From: Oscillospiraceae bacterium
GTDB taxonomy: Bacteria; Bacillota; Clostridia; Oscillospirales; Oscillospiraceae
Assembly (NCBI GenBank): GCA_015068235.1
Contig: SVKY01000005.1
Coordinates: 1 to 64,000, forward strand
Length of the DNA: 64,000 nucleotides
Direction of reading: 5' to 3'
Shown here: piece after piece, positions 15,559-24,600 of the stretch
Layout of the letters: each line of letters begins with the position of its first letter
Position numbering within the stretch: position 1 is the stretch's first letter
Program-made: the position numbers and the translations under genes
Notes under the pieces: generated by a model
Told to the model about the DNA's origin: nothing
Database searches by the model: none
The model's input: the letters and a program-made list of their open reading frames with translations, nothing else

Positions 15559-18399
15559 TTATGCAATTGCTCTGTAGAGGAAGGTCACGATCTGTCCACG
15601 GGTGCAGCTTGCGTTCGGGGCAAACTTGCCGCCGCCCATGCCTTGGGTGACATCATTTTCTACTGCCCACAGGACAGCCTTGAAATAATAGTCACTCGTC
15701 TTAACGTCAGAGAAGGGATTGTTCGTGCTTGTGGGAGCAGGCTCGCCCTGGCTTCTCCACAAGAACGTTGCGACCTGACCACGAGTGCAGGTGGCATTTG
15801 GTCCGAAGGTCGTTGCGGACAAACCTGTTGTGATGCCGTTTTCCACTGCCCAAAGGACAGCCTTGTAGTAATATTCTCCTGCCTTAACGTCTTTGAAGTT
15901 ATTCTTCGTAGAGGTCGGCTCGGGAGAACCGCAGGCTCTCCAAAGGAAGGTCACGATCTGACCACGGGTGCAGTTCGCATTCGGCGCAAAGCTTGTTGCG
16001 CTCATACCATTGGTGATGTTCTTGCCAACTGCCCATAAAACGGGAGTTGCAAAATAATCACTCGCCTTCACGTCTGTAAACGGATTCTCCGTTGGAATCT
16101 CAGGCTCGGAAGGCTCAGACGGATTGGAAGGCTCATCCGGTGCCTCCGTCGGTTCGTCGGGTTCTGCGCTCGGTGTCGTCGGTTGCTCACCGGGTTCAGA
16201 GGGCGTTTCACTCGGTGTTGTCGGCTCCTCACCAGGTTCAGAATTGAAATGAATCGTTGCGTTTAATAAATAGCTATTGCCATAGCCAAAACTGATTGCT
16301 TTCCATTGCGCCTCTGTGCCACCGAAATAAACATCCGTTAGCTCACCGCAACCTGAGAATGCCCAAGCACCAATGCTCGTAACACTGTCAGGAATCGTCA
16401 CGCTTGTCAGATTCTTGCAGCCATGGAACGCATCGTCTCCGATGCTCATAACGCTCTCGGGAATCAGCACGCTCGTCAAGCTCTCGCAATTGTCGAACGC
16501 TTCATTGCCGATACTTGTAACACTGTTACCAATCGTCACATTTGTCATGCTGTCACAACCAGAGAACGCAAAATTGCCGATAGTTATTACACTGTCGGGA
16601 ATCGTCACACTCGTCAGGTCGTCACAACCATCAAACGCAGCATCCGCAATTGTTATCGTATTGTTTTTGATTGTAAACTCGCCGGAAACGCTGTCACGCA
16701 CTTTAATCAAATGTTTATCAATATAGAGGACGTCATTTTCCCAGTTGCTATCGTCATTATAATAAGCGGTATTCCAAAACGCCGACTTACCGATACTTGT
16801 AACACTATCAGGAATCGTCACGTTCGTAAGGCTACTGCAGGAATCGAACGCCTCCTCTCCGATACTCGTCACGCCGTTGAGGATCGTCACACTTGTCAAG
16901 CTGTCACACATGGAAAACGCATAGTTGCCGATGCTTGTCACGCTGTTAGGGATCGTCACGCTCGTCAAGCCGCATTCCTTAAACGCAGAATCGCCGATGC
17001 TTGTCACGCTATTGGGAATCGTCACACTTGTCAAGCTGTCGCAACCGGAAAACACACAAGTACCGATGCTCGTAACGCTATCGGGAATCGTCACACTTGT
17101 CAAGCTGTCGCAGCGGGAGAATGCAAAAGTGCCAATGCTCGTAACGGTGTCAGGAATCGTCACGTTCTCTATGGTGCAATCACGGAATGCAGAATCTGCA
17201 ATCGTCAACGTCCCGTTCTTGATTTCATAATCACCGGTAAAGTACCTCGCTTTAATCAAATACTTACCGATGTAAAGGACATCATTTTCCCAATTGTCAT
17301 TATTGCCTTGATAAGCAGTACCGTAGAACGCATCCTCGCCAATACTCGTAACGCCATCGCCAATCGTTATGGATGCCAAGCTGTCGCAATAGTAGAACGC
17401 CTCACCACCGATGCTTGTTACGCTGTCCGGAATCGTCACACTCCATAGACTGCCGCACCAAGAGAACGCCTCTGAGTCAATGTTTGTCACACTCTTGCCG
17501 ATTGTCACATTCGCCAAGCTGTCGCAGGAATAGAACGCCTCAAATCCGATGCTCGTTACATTGTCAGGGATCGTTATGCTTGTCAAGCTGTCACATTCAG
17601 AAAACGCCTTAATGCCAATGCTTGTCACACTCTTGCCGATTTTTATATCTGTCAAGCTTTTACAGTAAGAGAACGCCTTAATGCCAATGCTTATCACACT
17701 GTCGCCAATCGTTACACTCGTCAAATTTTGACAGGAATAGAAAGCACTATCGCCGATACTCTTCACACTATCAGCAATCGTAACGCTTGTCAGGCTGTCA
17801 GTGGAAAAGAAAGCCCCCGGTGCAATCGTTAACGTCCCGTTCATGATTGTGTAATCACCGGGAACGGTGCTGTCTGCGGCAATCAAATGCTTGCCATTAT
17901 AGAGAACACCATTTTCCCAGTTGCTTTTATCTTTATAATAAGATGTGCCGCTGAGCACAGCACCGTCAATGCTTGTCACGCTGTCGGGAATCATCACGTT
18001 TTTCAGGCTTCTGCAATTATAGAACGCACCGTAGCCGATGCTCGTCACACCGTCAGGAATCACCAATGTCGTCAAGCTGCTGCATTCCTCGAACGCATAC
18101 TCGCCAATGCTTGTCACGCTGTCAGGAATCGTCACACTCGTCAGATTGCTGCAATAAGAAAATGCCTTTTCACCAATCGTCGTAACAGCAACGCCGTCGA
18201 TCTCAGCTGGGATTTCAATGCTTGTTGCAGTTAAATCCCAATCAGTGATGGCACCCAGCTCCTTATCGAAGTAGATGCTGCCACTGTCAACCTGGTAGAC
18301 CCTCGAATAGGCACTTGCATGCAGCGTACTTGCAGGCAGCAGGGACAGCAGCATTGCCGTGCACAGAAGCAATGCCAAAAACTTCGTCTTGAGTTTCAT
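15559..18399 (-). CDS. Surface leucine-rich-repeat protein (BspA/LRR_5 type) with three SLH modules
   Basis: 946 residues. A signal peptide (KFLALLLCTAMLLSLLPASTLHASA) is followed by some 25 tandem LRR_5 repeats of about 23 residues (consensus LTSVTIPDSVTSIGxxAFxxC). These are interrupted by several longer inserts containing NWENDVLYIxKxLI. Then comes a Pro/Glu/Ser linker (about 720-770) and three SLH modules (about 775-946; FTDVKASDYF, FKDVKAGEYY, FSDVKTSDYY) that anchor to wall polymers. Such repeats are used for host or matrix contact. The ATG at 18399 has TTGGAGG upstream; a TTG five codons earlier lies inside that site. It has a consensus promoter and a divergent XRE regulator next to it. 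Confidence 0.93.
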   Translation of the reverse strand: MKLKTKFLALLLCTAMLLSLLPASTLHASAYSRVYQVDSGSIYFDKELGAITDWDLTATSIEIPAEIDGVAVTTIGEKAFSYCSNLTSVTIPDSVTSIGEYAFEECSSLTTLVIPDGVTSIGYGAFYNCRSLKNVMIPDSVTSIDGAVLSGTSYYKDKSNWENGVLYNGKHLIAADSTVPGDYTIMNGTLTIAPGAFFSTDSLTSVTIADSVKSIGDSAFYSCQNLTSVTIGDSVISIGIKAFSYCKSLTDIKIGKSVTSIGIKAFSECDSLTSITIPDNVTSIGFEAFYSCDSLANVTIGKSVTNIDSEAFSWCGSLWSVTIPDSVTSIGGEAFYYCDSLASITIGDGVTSIGEDAFYGTAYQGNNDNWENDVLYIGKYLIKARYFTGDYEIKNGTLTIADSAFRDCTIENVTIPDTVTSIGTFAFSRCDSLTSVTIPDSVTSIGTCVFSGCDSLTSVTIPNSVTSIGDSAFKECGLTSVTIPNSVTSIGNYAFSMCDSLTSVTILNGVTSIGEEAFDSCSSLTNVTIPDSVTSIGKSAFWNTAYYNDDSNWENDVLYIDKHLIKVRDSVSGEFTIKNNTITIADAAFDGCDDLTSVTIPDSVITIGNFAFSGCDSMTNVTIGNSVTSIGNEAFDNCESLTSVLIPESVMSIGDDAFHGCKNLTSVTIPDSVTSIGAWAFSGCGELTDVYFGGTEAQWKAISFGYGNSYLLNATIHFNSEPGEEPTTPSETPSEPGEQPTTPSAEPDEPTEAPDEPSNPSEPSEPEIPTENPFTDVKASDYFATPVLWAVGKNITNGMSATSFAPNANCTRGQIVTFLWRACGSPEPTSTKNNFKDVKAGEYYYKAVLWAVENGITTGLSATTFGPNATCTRGQVATFLWRSQGEPAPTSTNNPFSDVKTSDYYFKAVLWAVENDVTQGMGGGKFAPNASCTRGQIVTFLYRAIA

Positions 18400-18484
18400 C
18401 TGTTTTTCCTCCAATTCTAAAAATATGCTTCATTTCATGCAATTTTCTATCAAATATAAACTTTCAGCATGATAAAGCATATTA

Positions 18485-18546
18485 ATTATACCGCTATAAT
18501 CGGTACATGTCAAGTTAAATCGGTAATATTAGAGCGAATATTACCG
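18485..18546 (-). promoter_or_regulatory. Promoter of the LRR-SLH gene with adjoining palindrome
   Basis: On the minus strand TTGACA (18513-18508), a 17-base spacer and TATAAT (18490-18485). Eight bases upstream of the -35 is a perfect inverted repeat CGGTAATATT-N6-AATATTACCG (18521-18546), in the shared gap with the divergent XRE gene. It is a candidate operator for that regulator. Confidence 0.75.
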
Positions 18547-18583
18547 CTAAGAATAGTATAAACTGTGCAATGAGGTGATAAAC

Positions 18584-18892
18584 ATGGACGAAAACTTCAT
18601 TCGCAATCGAATCACGCAGTTACGTCTGAAAAAACAGGTATCAGAATACAAAATGAGCTTGGATCTTGGTCACAGCAAGAGCTATATTCAGAGCATTTCC
18701 AGCGGCAGGTCGCTGCCCTCGATGCCGGAATTTCTATACATTTGTGAGTATTTCCAAATCACACCCGAGGCATTTTTTGAAGAAGATGTCGAATTTCCTG
18801 CGCAGCTGCGCGCCCTGCTCAGCACTGCAAAAAAGCTGCCCGAAAAAGATTTACAGCTATTGATCGACATTGCCGCTCGTCTGTCCGTATAA
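18584..18892 (+). CDS. XRE-family transcriptional regulator
   Basis: 102 residues. The N-terminal helix-turn-helix (about 5-60) reads RNRITQLRLKKQVSEYKMSLDLGHSKSYIQSISSGRSLPSM, the layout of a Cro/CI domain that starts one helix late. A short C-terminal helical part follows (about 70-102). The ATG at 18584 has GAGGTGATAAAC upstream. It is divergent from the LRR-SLH surface gene and shares a gap with a perfect palindrome, so control of that gene and of itself is likely (inference). Confidence 0.82.
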   Translation: MDENFIRNRITQLRLKKQVSEYKMSLDLGHSKSYIQSISSGRSLPSMPEFLYICEYFQITPEAFFEEDVEFPAQLRALLSTAKKLPEKDLQLLIDIAARLSV

Positions 18893-18894
18893 AA

Positions 18895-18924
18895 ACGCCG
18901 AAGAACAAAAACGTTCTTCGGCGT
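18895..18924. terminator. Bidirectional terminator
   Basis: ACGCCGAAGAAC (18895-18906) pairs with GTTCTTCGGCGT (18913-18924). It separates two convergent genes. Confidence 0.75.
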
Positions 18925-18939
18925 AATCTGATGATGCAA

Positions 18940-19566
18940 TTATACTTCGGCGCAAATCTCCGAAACAGACTTCATGCCCTCGGAGGATTCATCGACGATC
19001 GAACGAACCTCAGATAACAGGCGTTGGAGCTGTTCATAATCATTTTTGAACGCATCGTAAACCACCTCGATATCCTGCGCACTGGTGATCAATTTTTCCT
19101 CCGTCTGAGAAAAAATCGCCTTCATGCGCTCGACAGATGCTGCCGCACGTTCTTTTGCCACGCGTTCAACCTGCTCCGCTCTGCGATAGGCTGCCAGCTC
19201 AAGCTCATTATAATCCGGCACCTCTGGTGCTACAGCTTCCGGTTGCGGAACCACGATCGGCGCAACCGGTACCGGAGGGACCACTTCTTCCTCAACAATG
19301 GGTGCAAGGAGCTGCGTCGGGGCATCAGGTTCTTCAATCACCGCAAGTCTCGCAGCTTCCAACTCAAGGATCAGGGATTCTTTCTCGGAATTAGCACGTT
19401 CCAGCTCAGCACGAGCCTCCGCCAAAGCCTCCTGCAAACGGGTATTCTCATCCTTCAGCGTACGCATCGCCTTATCATGCGTAGCCGTCTGCTGCTGGAT
19501 GAACTGCACGACATCCGTACGGTTAAAGCCATGTAAAGAAGATCGGAAATTATCAATCGCTGCCAT
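18940..19566 (-). CDS. DivIVA-like coiled-coil protein
   Basis: 208 residues. The first about 40 residues (AAIDNFRSSLHGFNRTDVVQFIQQQ) resemble the membrane-contacting start of DivIVA/GpsB-type proteins. A coiled coil follows (about 40-75, TLKDENTRLQEALAEARAELERANSEK), then a Pro/Val-rich linker (about 80-120, VPPVPVAPIVVPQPEAV) and a second coiled coil (about 125-200). The ATG at 19566 has GAGG upstream. A role in polar or septal organisation is possible, but the match is only in architecture. It is convergent with the XRE gene. Confidence 0.68.
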   Translation of the reverse strand: MAAIDNFRSSLHGFNRTDVVQFIQQQTATHDKAMRTLKDENTRLQEALAEARAELERANSEKESLILELEAARLAVIEEPDAPTQLLAPIVEEEVVPPVPVAPIVVPQPEAVAPEVPDYNELELAAYRRAEQVERVAKERAAASVERMKAIFSQTEEKLITSAQDIEVVYDAFKNDYEQLQRLLSEVRSIVDESSEGMKSVSEICAEV

Positions 19567-19732
19567 AAAAAAAACCTCACAATCCTTTGAATTGAACATA
19601 GTGTTTGCTCTATTATAACACGGAAGTCGTCGAAAAACAATAGATTCCAAATTTTTTTGTGAAAATGTAGAGGAATTTTTCGCAGAATATAGCTTTACTT
19701 TCCCGGGAATATCTGCTATAATGCAGATACAT

Positions 19733-19808
19733 GCGCCGGTGGCTCAATGGATAGAGCATCAGATTCCGGTTCTGACGGTTGGGGGTTCGAGTCCCTTCCG
19801 GCGTGCCA
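19733..19808 (+). tRNA. tRNA-Arg (anticodon CCG)
   Basis: Acceptor GCGCCGG (19733-19739) pairs with CCGGCGT (19798-19804), then discriminator G and an encoded CCA. The anticodon stem TCAGA/TCTGA holds the loop TTCCGGT, giving CCG, and GGTTCGAG is the T-loop. A promoter TTTACT-17-TATAAT (19694-19722) stands 10 bases upstream. Confidence 0.97.
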
Positions 19809-19810
19809 AA

Positions 19811-19846
19811 AACGACAATTTCCAAATGGAAATTGTCGTTTTTTTC
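19811..19846 (+). terminator. Terminator of tRNA-Arg
   Basis: AACGACAATTTCC (19811-19823) pairs with GGAAATTGTCGTT (19828-19840), followed by Ts. Confidence 0.92.
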
Positions 19847-19866
19847 ATAAAGACAGTAACGTGTAC

Positions 19867-20721
19867 TTATTCCAATCTTCGCTTCGCAAACTTTTTCACA
19901 ATCCTGTTTAAGTTCGTCACAAATACATCGCCGGTAAGGCGAACCTTCGGTTCCGGCATCTGGCGGTTCAACATTTCAATACAACGATATATGTATTCAA
20001 TATTTTCTTTCCCCTCAGATAGCAGCATGCGAAGCTTTATGCCGGTTTCTTCAAACCCTTGCATTATCATCTTCTCGATTGATTCTTTCCGAAACAATAC
20101 GGAATCCATCAGCCTGTTTTCCGCCGGAAAGGTAATTTTGACAATGCGTTTATCAAAGATTTGATTTTCAAATGTGTAGCTATAGTTGTCAAAGTAAATG
20201 CAAAAGATATAATCCGGTGGTTGGGCGATCAGCGGAGCTACCGGGATATTATCTATCATTGCACCATCAAAAAATGCGTTCTGTCTGATTTGAACAGAAT
20301 GGTTGTATAACGGCATTGCAACACTTGCTTTCAAATACTTCGGCAATTCCTCTGCAGTCGCTTGTTGCAGATTGAAATATGTAGCCTGTCGTTTTGAAAT
20401 ATCCAACAGCGTTGTATAGCATTTTGTCGGTATGCTGTCATCCTCTTTACAAATTCTCTGAACACCTTGCTGTAAAAAGGCGCTCCGCAAAACCTTACCG
20501 ATGGATTGCCTTGTTTCACTTTCGCAAAGCTGGCACCACATTTGTTCCGCTTCTGCCAAGCGCTGCATTGCAAACGCATATCCATTTAATGTTCCAACCG
20601 ATGAACAGCTAATCATTGAGAATTCCTGTGGTATAAAGAACTTGGATATTGCCTTTAGTGCCCCTAATTGGTACGCTCCTTTCGCCATTCCGCCGGAAAG
20701 CACCAAACCCACACTTGCCAT
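19867..20721 (-). CDS. Patatin-like phospholipase family protein
   Basis: 284 residues. The oxyanion-hole loop GGMAKGAYQLGAL is at about residues 10-22, the nucleophile Ser in ISCSSVGTLNG (the GxSxG elbow has Cys instead of the first Gly), and the dyad Asp in FFDGAMIDNIP. Patatin-type enzymes release fatty acids from lipids at the membrane. The ATG at 20721 is chosen since it comes 16 bases after the stop of the TM2 gene and starts right at the family's first strand (MASVGLVLSGG). The ribosome site is weak, which fits translational coupling. Confidence 0.88.
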   Translation of the reverse strand: MASVGLVLSGGMAKGAYQLGALKAISKFFIPQEFSMISCSSVGTLNGYAFAMQRLAEAEQMWCQLCESETRQSIGKVLRSAFLQQGVQRICKEDDSIPTKCYTTLLDISKRQATYFNLQQATAEELPKYLKASVAMPLYNHSVQIRQNAFFDGAMIDNIPVAPLIAQPPDYIFCIYFDNYSYTFENQIFDKRIVKITFPAENRLMDSVLFRKESIEKMIMQGFEETGIKLRMLLSEGKENIEYIYRCIEMLNRQMPEPKVRLTGDVFVTNLNRIVKKFAKRRLE

Positions 20722-20737
20722 AGCTATTACGGATATG

Positions 20738-21049
20738 TTATACGGTATACTGCGACGGTTTGAACAGAAGTACAATAAAATCGATGATTACACCGATCCC
20801 AAACAGTCCTGCTGTGAATAGATACAAAATACCCATTCCGGTTTTTTCTTCATAAAATTTATGCGCTCCAAGGAAGCCAAAAAAGAAGCATAACGCCAAT
20901 GCCGCCCACTTACTTTTCGGCTTTTGAGCAAATCCGGTATTGACAATAACTGTCTGATTATTGTATTGCGGGGGTGCAGAATGCTGTTGGTACGGCTCGC
21001 AATATGGTTCTTGTTGGGTATGGTACGGTTGCGGATTTTGATGATCCAT
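20738..21049 (-). CDS. TM2-domain membrane protein
   Basis: 103 residues. A Pro/Gln/Tyr-rich cytoplasmic N-terminus (about 1-40) is followed by a TM2 module with two membrane segments (ALALCFFFGFLGAHKFYEEK and MGILYLFTAGLFGIGVIIDFIVLLF). The family's GxxGAHKFY and a polar D between the segments are visible. Start supported by GAGGAGAAG. It is the first gene of a two-gene unit with the patatin and stands divergent to an XRE regulator. Confidence 0.9.
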   Translation of the reverse strand: MDHQNPQPYHTQQEPYCEPYQQHSAPPQYNNQTVIVNTGFAQKPKSKWAALALCFFFGFLGAHKFYEEKTGMGILYLFTAGLFGIGVIIDFIVLLFKPSQYTV

Positions 21050-21088
21050 AGATACTTCTCCTCTCTATTTATAAGCTTTATCTACCTA

Positions 21089-21147
21089 AGTTAGTTTATT
21101 TTTAACTAACTATCGGTAATTATATAGTATCTTAAACTATTTGTCAA
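21089..21147 (-). promoter_or_regulatory. Promoter of TM2-patatin with palindrome at the transcription start
   Basis: On the minus strand TTGACA (21147-21142), 17 bases, TATAAT (21124-21119). Directly downstream is the inverted repeat AGTTAGTT-N7-AACTAACT (21089-21111), where a bound regulator would block initiation. Candidate regulator: the XRE gene at 21193. Confidence 0.75.
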
Positions 21148-21192
21148 GGCTTTTCAGTTAAATATACTATAATATTTTGAGAGGTGATTACC

Positions 21193-21474
21193 ATGGACTT
21201 TGGGAGCAAAATCAGAAATGCACGCGAGGATCAAGACCTGTCTCAACAGCAGGTTGCCCAAATGATCCCTATGAATCAATCAAACTATTCAAAAATTGAA
21301 CGAAATCTGCAGGAACCCAGCCTGTTTCAACTGAAAAGAATTATCGAAATTTTACACTTAGATGCTTATGACCTGCTTTCGCTGGATCGTCAGGCAGCTG
21401 TACGCAATGACAGTCAGCGTTTTTTAGACGGAATCATTCAGCTGTATCATAGTATCTATCCCGATCAAGAATAA
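21193..21474 (+). CDS. XRE-family transcriptional regulator
   Basis: 93 residues. A classical Cro/CI helix-turn-helix (about 5-62): IRNAREDQDLSQQQVAQMIPMNQSNYSKIERNLQEPSLFQLKRI. A short C-terminal helix completes it. The ATG at 21193 has GAGAGGTGATTACC upstream and a TATAAT at 21168-21173. It is divergent from TM2-patatin. Confidence 0.88.
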   Translation: MDFGSKIRNAREDQDLSQQQVAQMIPMNQSNYSKIERNLQEPSLFQLKRIIEILHLDAYDLLSLDRQAAVRNDSQRFLDGIIQLYHSIYPDQE

Positions 21475-21563
21475 GTCTTTTCCAATAACCCCACGGCTAT
21501 CAACAGATGCATAAATCCTGAACGCTACAATTGGTATTTTTTCTGAAACATTTTATTATAGCT

Positions 21564-21606
21564 AACCCCTCGCAAATGAAAATCATTTGCGAGGGGTTGT
21601 TTTTTA
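21564..21606 (+). terminator. Rho-independent terminator
   Basis: AACCCCTCGCAAATG (21564-21578) pairs with CATTTGCGAGGGGTT (21584-21598), followed by GTTTTTTAT. It lies between the convergent XRE gene and the giant SLH gene. Confidence 0.85.
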
Positions 21607-24600
21607 TCCGGCTACGTTTTGTATAAATCTCATCAAAATCGCTGCAACTTGAGCTCTGGTTGCATTCCCCTGCGGCATCAGCTTGCCATCGGAGCCGTTG
21701 ATCAGGCCTTCCGCAACCGCCCAACAGATCGCATCCTTCGCATAAGCGCTGACCTTATTTCCGTCAGGGAAACTATTGAGGCTTACGCTTGCAGACGTGT
21801 TAATACCGTTTGCGTTTGCATAGCGATACAAAATTGCCGCCATTTGCTCACGGGTGATATTGCCGTTGGGATTGAACTTGTTGTTGCCTACGCCGGTAAC
21901 TACACCGTTGTCTGCCGCCCAAACAACCGCATCGGTGTACCATTGACCACTCTTAACATCAGTAAAGCTGTTCGTGCCCTCGTTTGGCTTGTCTGCATAT
22001 CTCCAAAGCACAGTTACAAGCATCGCTCTCGTCATTGCTGTGTTCGGCGCAAAAGTCGTATCGCTCATACCGCCAAACAAGCCGTGCGATACCGCAAAGT
22101 CTACCGATAAATGGAACCAGTCACTCGCCTTGACATCCTTGAACCTCTTGCTCGGACAACTCGCTCCACCATTGCAGGACGCACTCGTGCCGGTTGCCGG
22201 AATTGCTTCTGTCTTTGTTTCGCCACACCGAGTGCAGGTGTAGGTCTTTACGCCGGTTTGCGTCGCCGTCGGCGATGTCGTAATCACGCCATCATCCCAA
22301 TGGTGTCCAAATGCCGCAACATAGTCTTCGGTATAGCTGCCACCACAGGCACAAGTGTTCACCGTATAGCCCTGTTCTGTACATGTCGGCGCAATTACGC
22401 TTTCTGTATAGCTATGCGTGTGCCCTATCGCAGGAATATCCTCTGTCTTTGTCTCAGCGCAACGTTCGCAAGTGTATGTTCTGATCCCTGTTTCGGTTTC
22501 TGTAGGCTCAGTCGTTACCGTTCCCTCATTCCATGCATGACCCAGTGCTGCAACACGATCAGTGTTGTACTCATCTCCGCAAGCGCAGAAATAAATTGTA
22601 TATCCTTCTTCTGTACACGTCGGCGCAACAACGCTTGTCTCATAGTTGTGCGTATGTCCCAAAACAGGAATTTCCTCGGTCTTCGTCTCAGCGCAGCGTT
22701 CGCAAGTATATGTTCTGATCCCTGTTTCGGTTTCTGTAGGCTCGGTCGTCACCGCTCCCTCATTCCATGCATGACCCAGTGCTGCAACACGATCAGTGTT
22801 GTACTCATCTCCGCAAGCGCAGAAATAAATTGTATATCCTTCTTCTGTACACGTCGGCGCAACGACACTTGTCTCATAGTTGTGCGTATGTCCCAAAACA
22901 GGAATTTCCTCTGTCTTCGTCTCAGCGCAGCGTTCGCAAGTATATGTTCTGATCCCTGTTTCGGTTTCTGTAGGCTCAGTCGTTACCGTTCCCGCATTCC
23001 AATCGTGACCGAGCGCATCGGTGTAAGAATCTGCAAAGCTGTCGCCACAGTTGCCGCAAGTATGGGTTATATAACCTTCATCTGTGCAGGTTGGTGCAAT
23101 CACAATCTCGGCATAGCTATGACCTGTCGCTGCAACAGTTTCTGTCTTTGTTGCAGAACAGCGATAGCAATTAAATACCTTAATACCAGTTTGTATGCAG
23201 GTAGGTGCCTGAGAAATGCTACCCTCATCCCATTCGTGACCAAGTGCATCAATATAAGAATCTACATAGCTGTCATTGCAGTTGCTGCAAATATATGTAA
23301 TATAGCCACGCTCTGTGCAAGTCGGTACTGTTTCAATCTCTTGATAAATATGCCCAATTGCAGGGATTGATTCTGTCTTCAATGTTGCACCGCAGTTCAA
23401 GCATTCTGTATGCTTCGAGCCACTTGCGGTACAAGTAGCATTCCTGTCAACGATCCATTCGCTTTCATTATGACCTGTAGCTGAAATAATACTTGTTTGT
23501 ATCGTTACGCCACAACGAGTACACTGCGTATGCTTGCTGCCCGAAGCTGTGCAGGTTGCATTGAAATCGACAATCCAATCCGATTCAGCATGACCCAATG
23601 CAGCAACATAACCATCAACATAGCTATCACCGCAAACGGAACACTTACATGTGGTGTAACCCTGTTCTGTGCAGGTTGGGGCAGTTACGGTTGCCTTGTA
23701 ATCATGAGGAATCTTTGCAATCGTCACATCGAAATAGAAGCTGCCATAAGTGGTTGTCTTCCAGGTGTAACGACCAGTTCCGGTTGCGGTACATGTTGCA
23801 GTATTCACTACACTGTAGCTGTAATCAGTAGTGTTCAGCTTCGGAAGCGTAACCGTAGTCGTACCGCTGCAACGGCTGCAAGTGCCCGTCAGTGTGCCGG
23901 TTGCAGAGGTCGTCGGATTCTTCGTTGCCTTGTAAGTGTAGCTATGACCGCTTGCGTTGGTGTAGCTGTCCTTGTAACTGTCGGAACATCTCGAGCAAGT
24001 GTATGTCGTATAGCCCTGTGCGTCACAAGTCGGTGCCGTTACGGTTGCCTTGTAATCGTGGGGAATTTTTGCAATCGTCACATCGAAATAGAAGCTGCCA
24101 TAAGTGGTTGTCTTCCAGGTGTAACGACCTGTCCCCGTTGCTGTGCAGGTTGCCTCCTTGGTGACTTTGTAGGTGTAGTCGGTCGTGTTCAACTTCGGAA
24201 GCGTAACCGTAGTCGTACCGCTACAACGGCTGCAAGTGCCCGTCAACTTGCCGATTGCCGCAGTTGTCGGCGTAGTCGTAACTTTATAGCTGTAGTTGTG
24301 GCCCAAAGCTGCGGTGTAGGTGTCCTCATAGCTGTCGCCACAGACAGAACACTTGTGCGTTGTGTAGCCCTGCGCCGTACAGGTCGGAGCTGTTACAGTT
24401 ACCTTATAATCATGAGAGTACTTTGCAATCGTCACATCAAAATAGAAGCTGCCGTATGTAGTTGTTTTCCATGTGTAACGTCCAGTGCCGGTTGCTGTGC
24501 AGGTTGCCTCCTTGGTGACTTTGTAGGTGTAGTCTGTCGTATTCAACTTCGGAAGTGTAACCGTTGTCGTGTCACTACAGCGGCTACAAGTGCCCGTCAA

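Noticed and set aside
15700..18200. Short-period repeats at the LRR gene as possible direct-repeat array
   Set aside because: They correspond to the 23-residue LRR_5 units in frame.
19733..21050. tRNA-Arg as an attachment site of an integrated island
   Set aside because: No integrase gene and no repeated tRNA 3' end were seen in the window.
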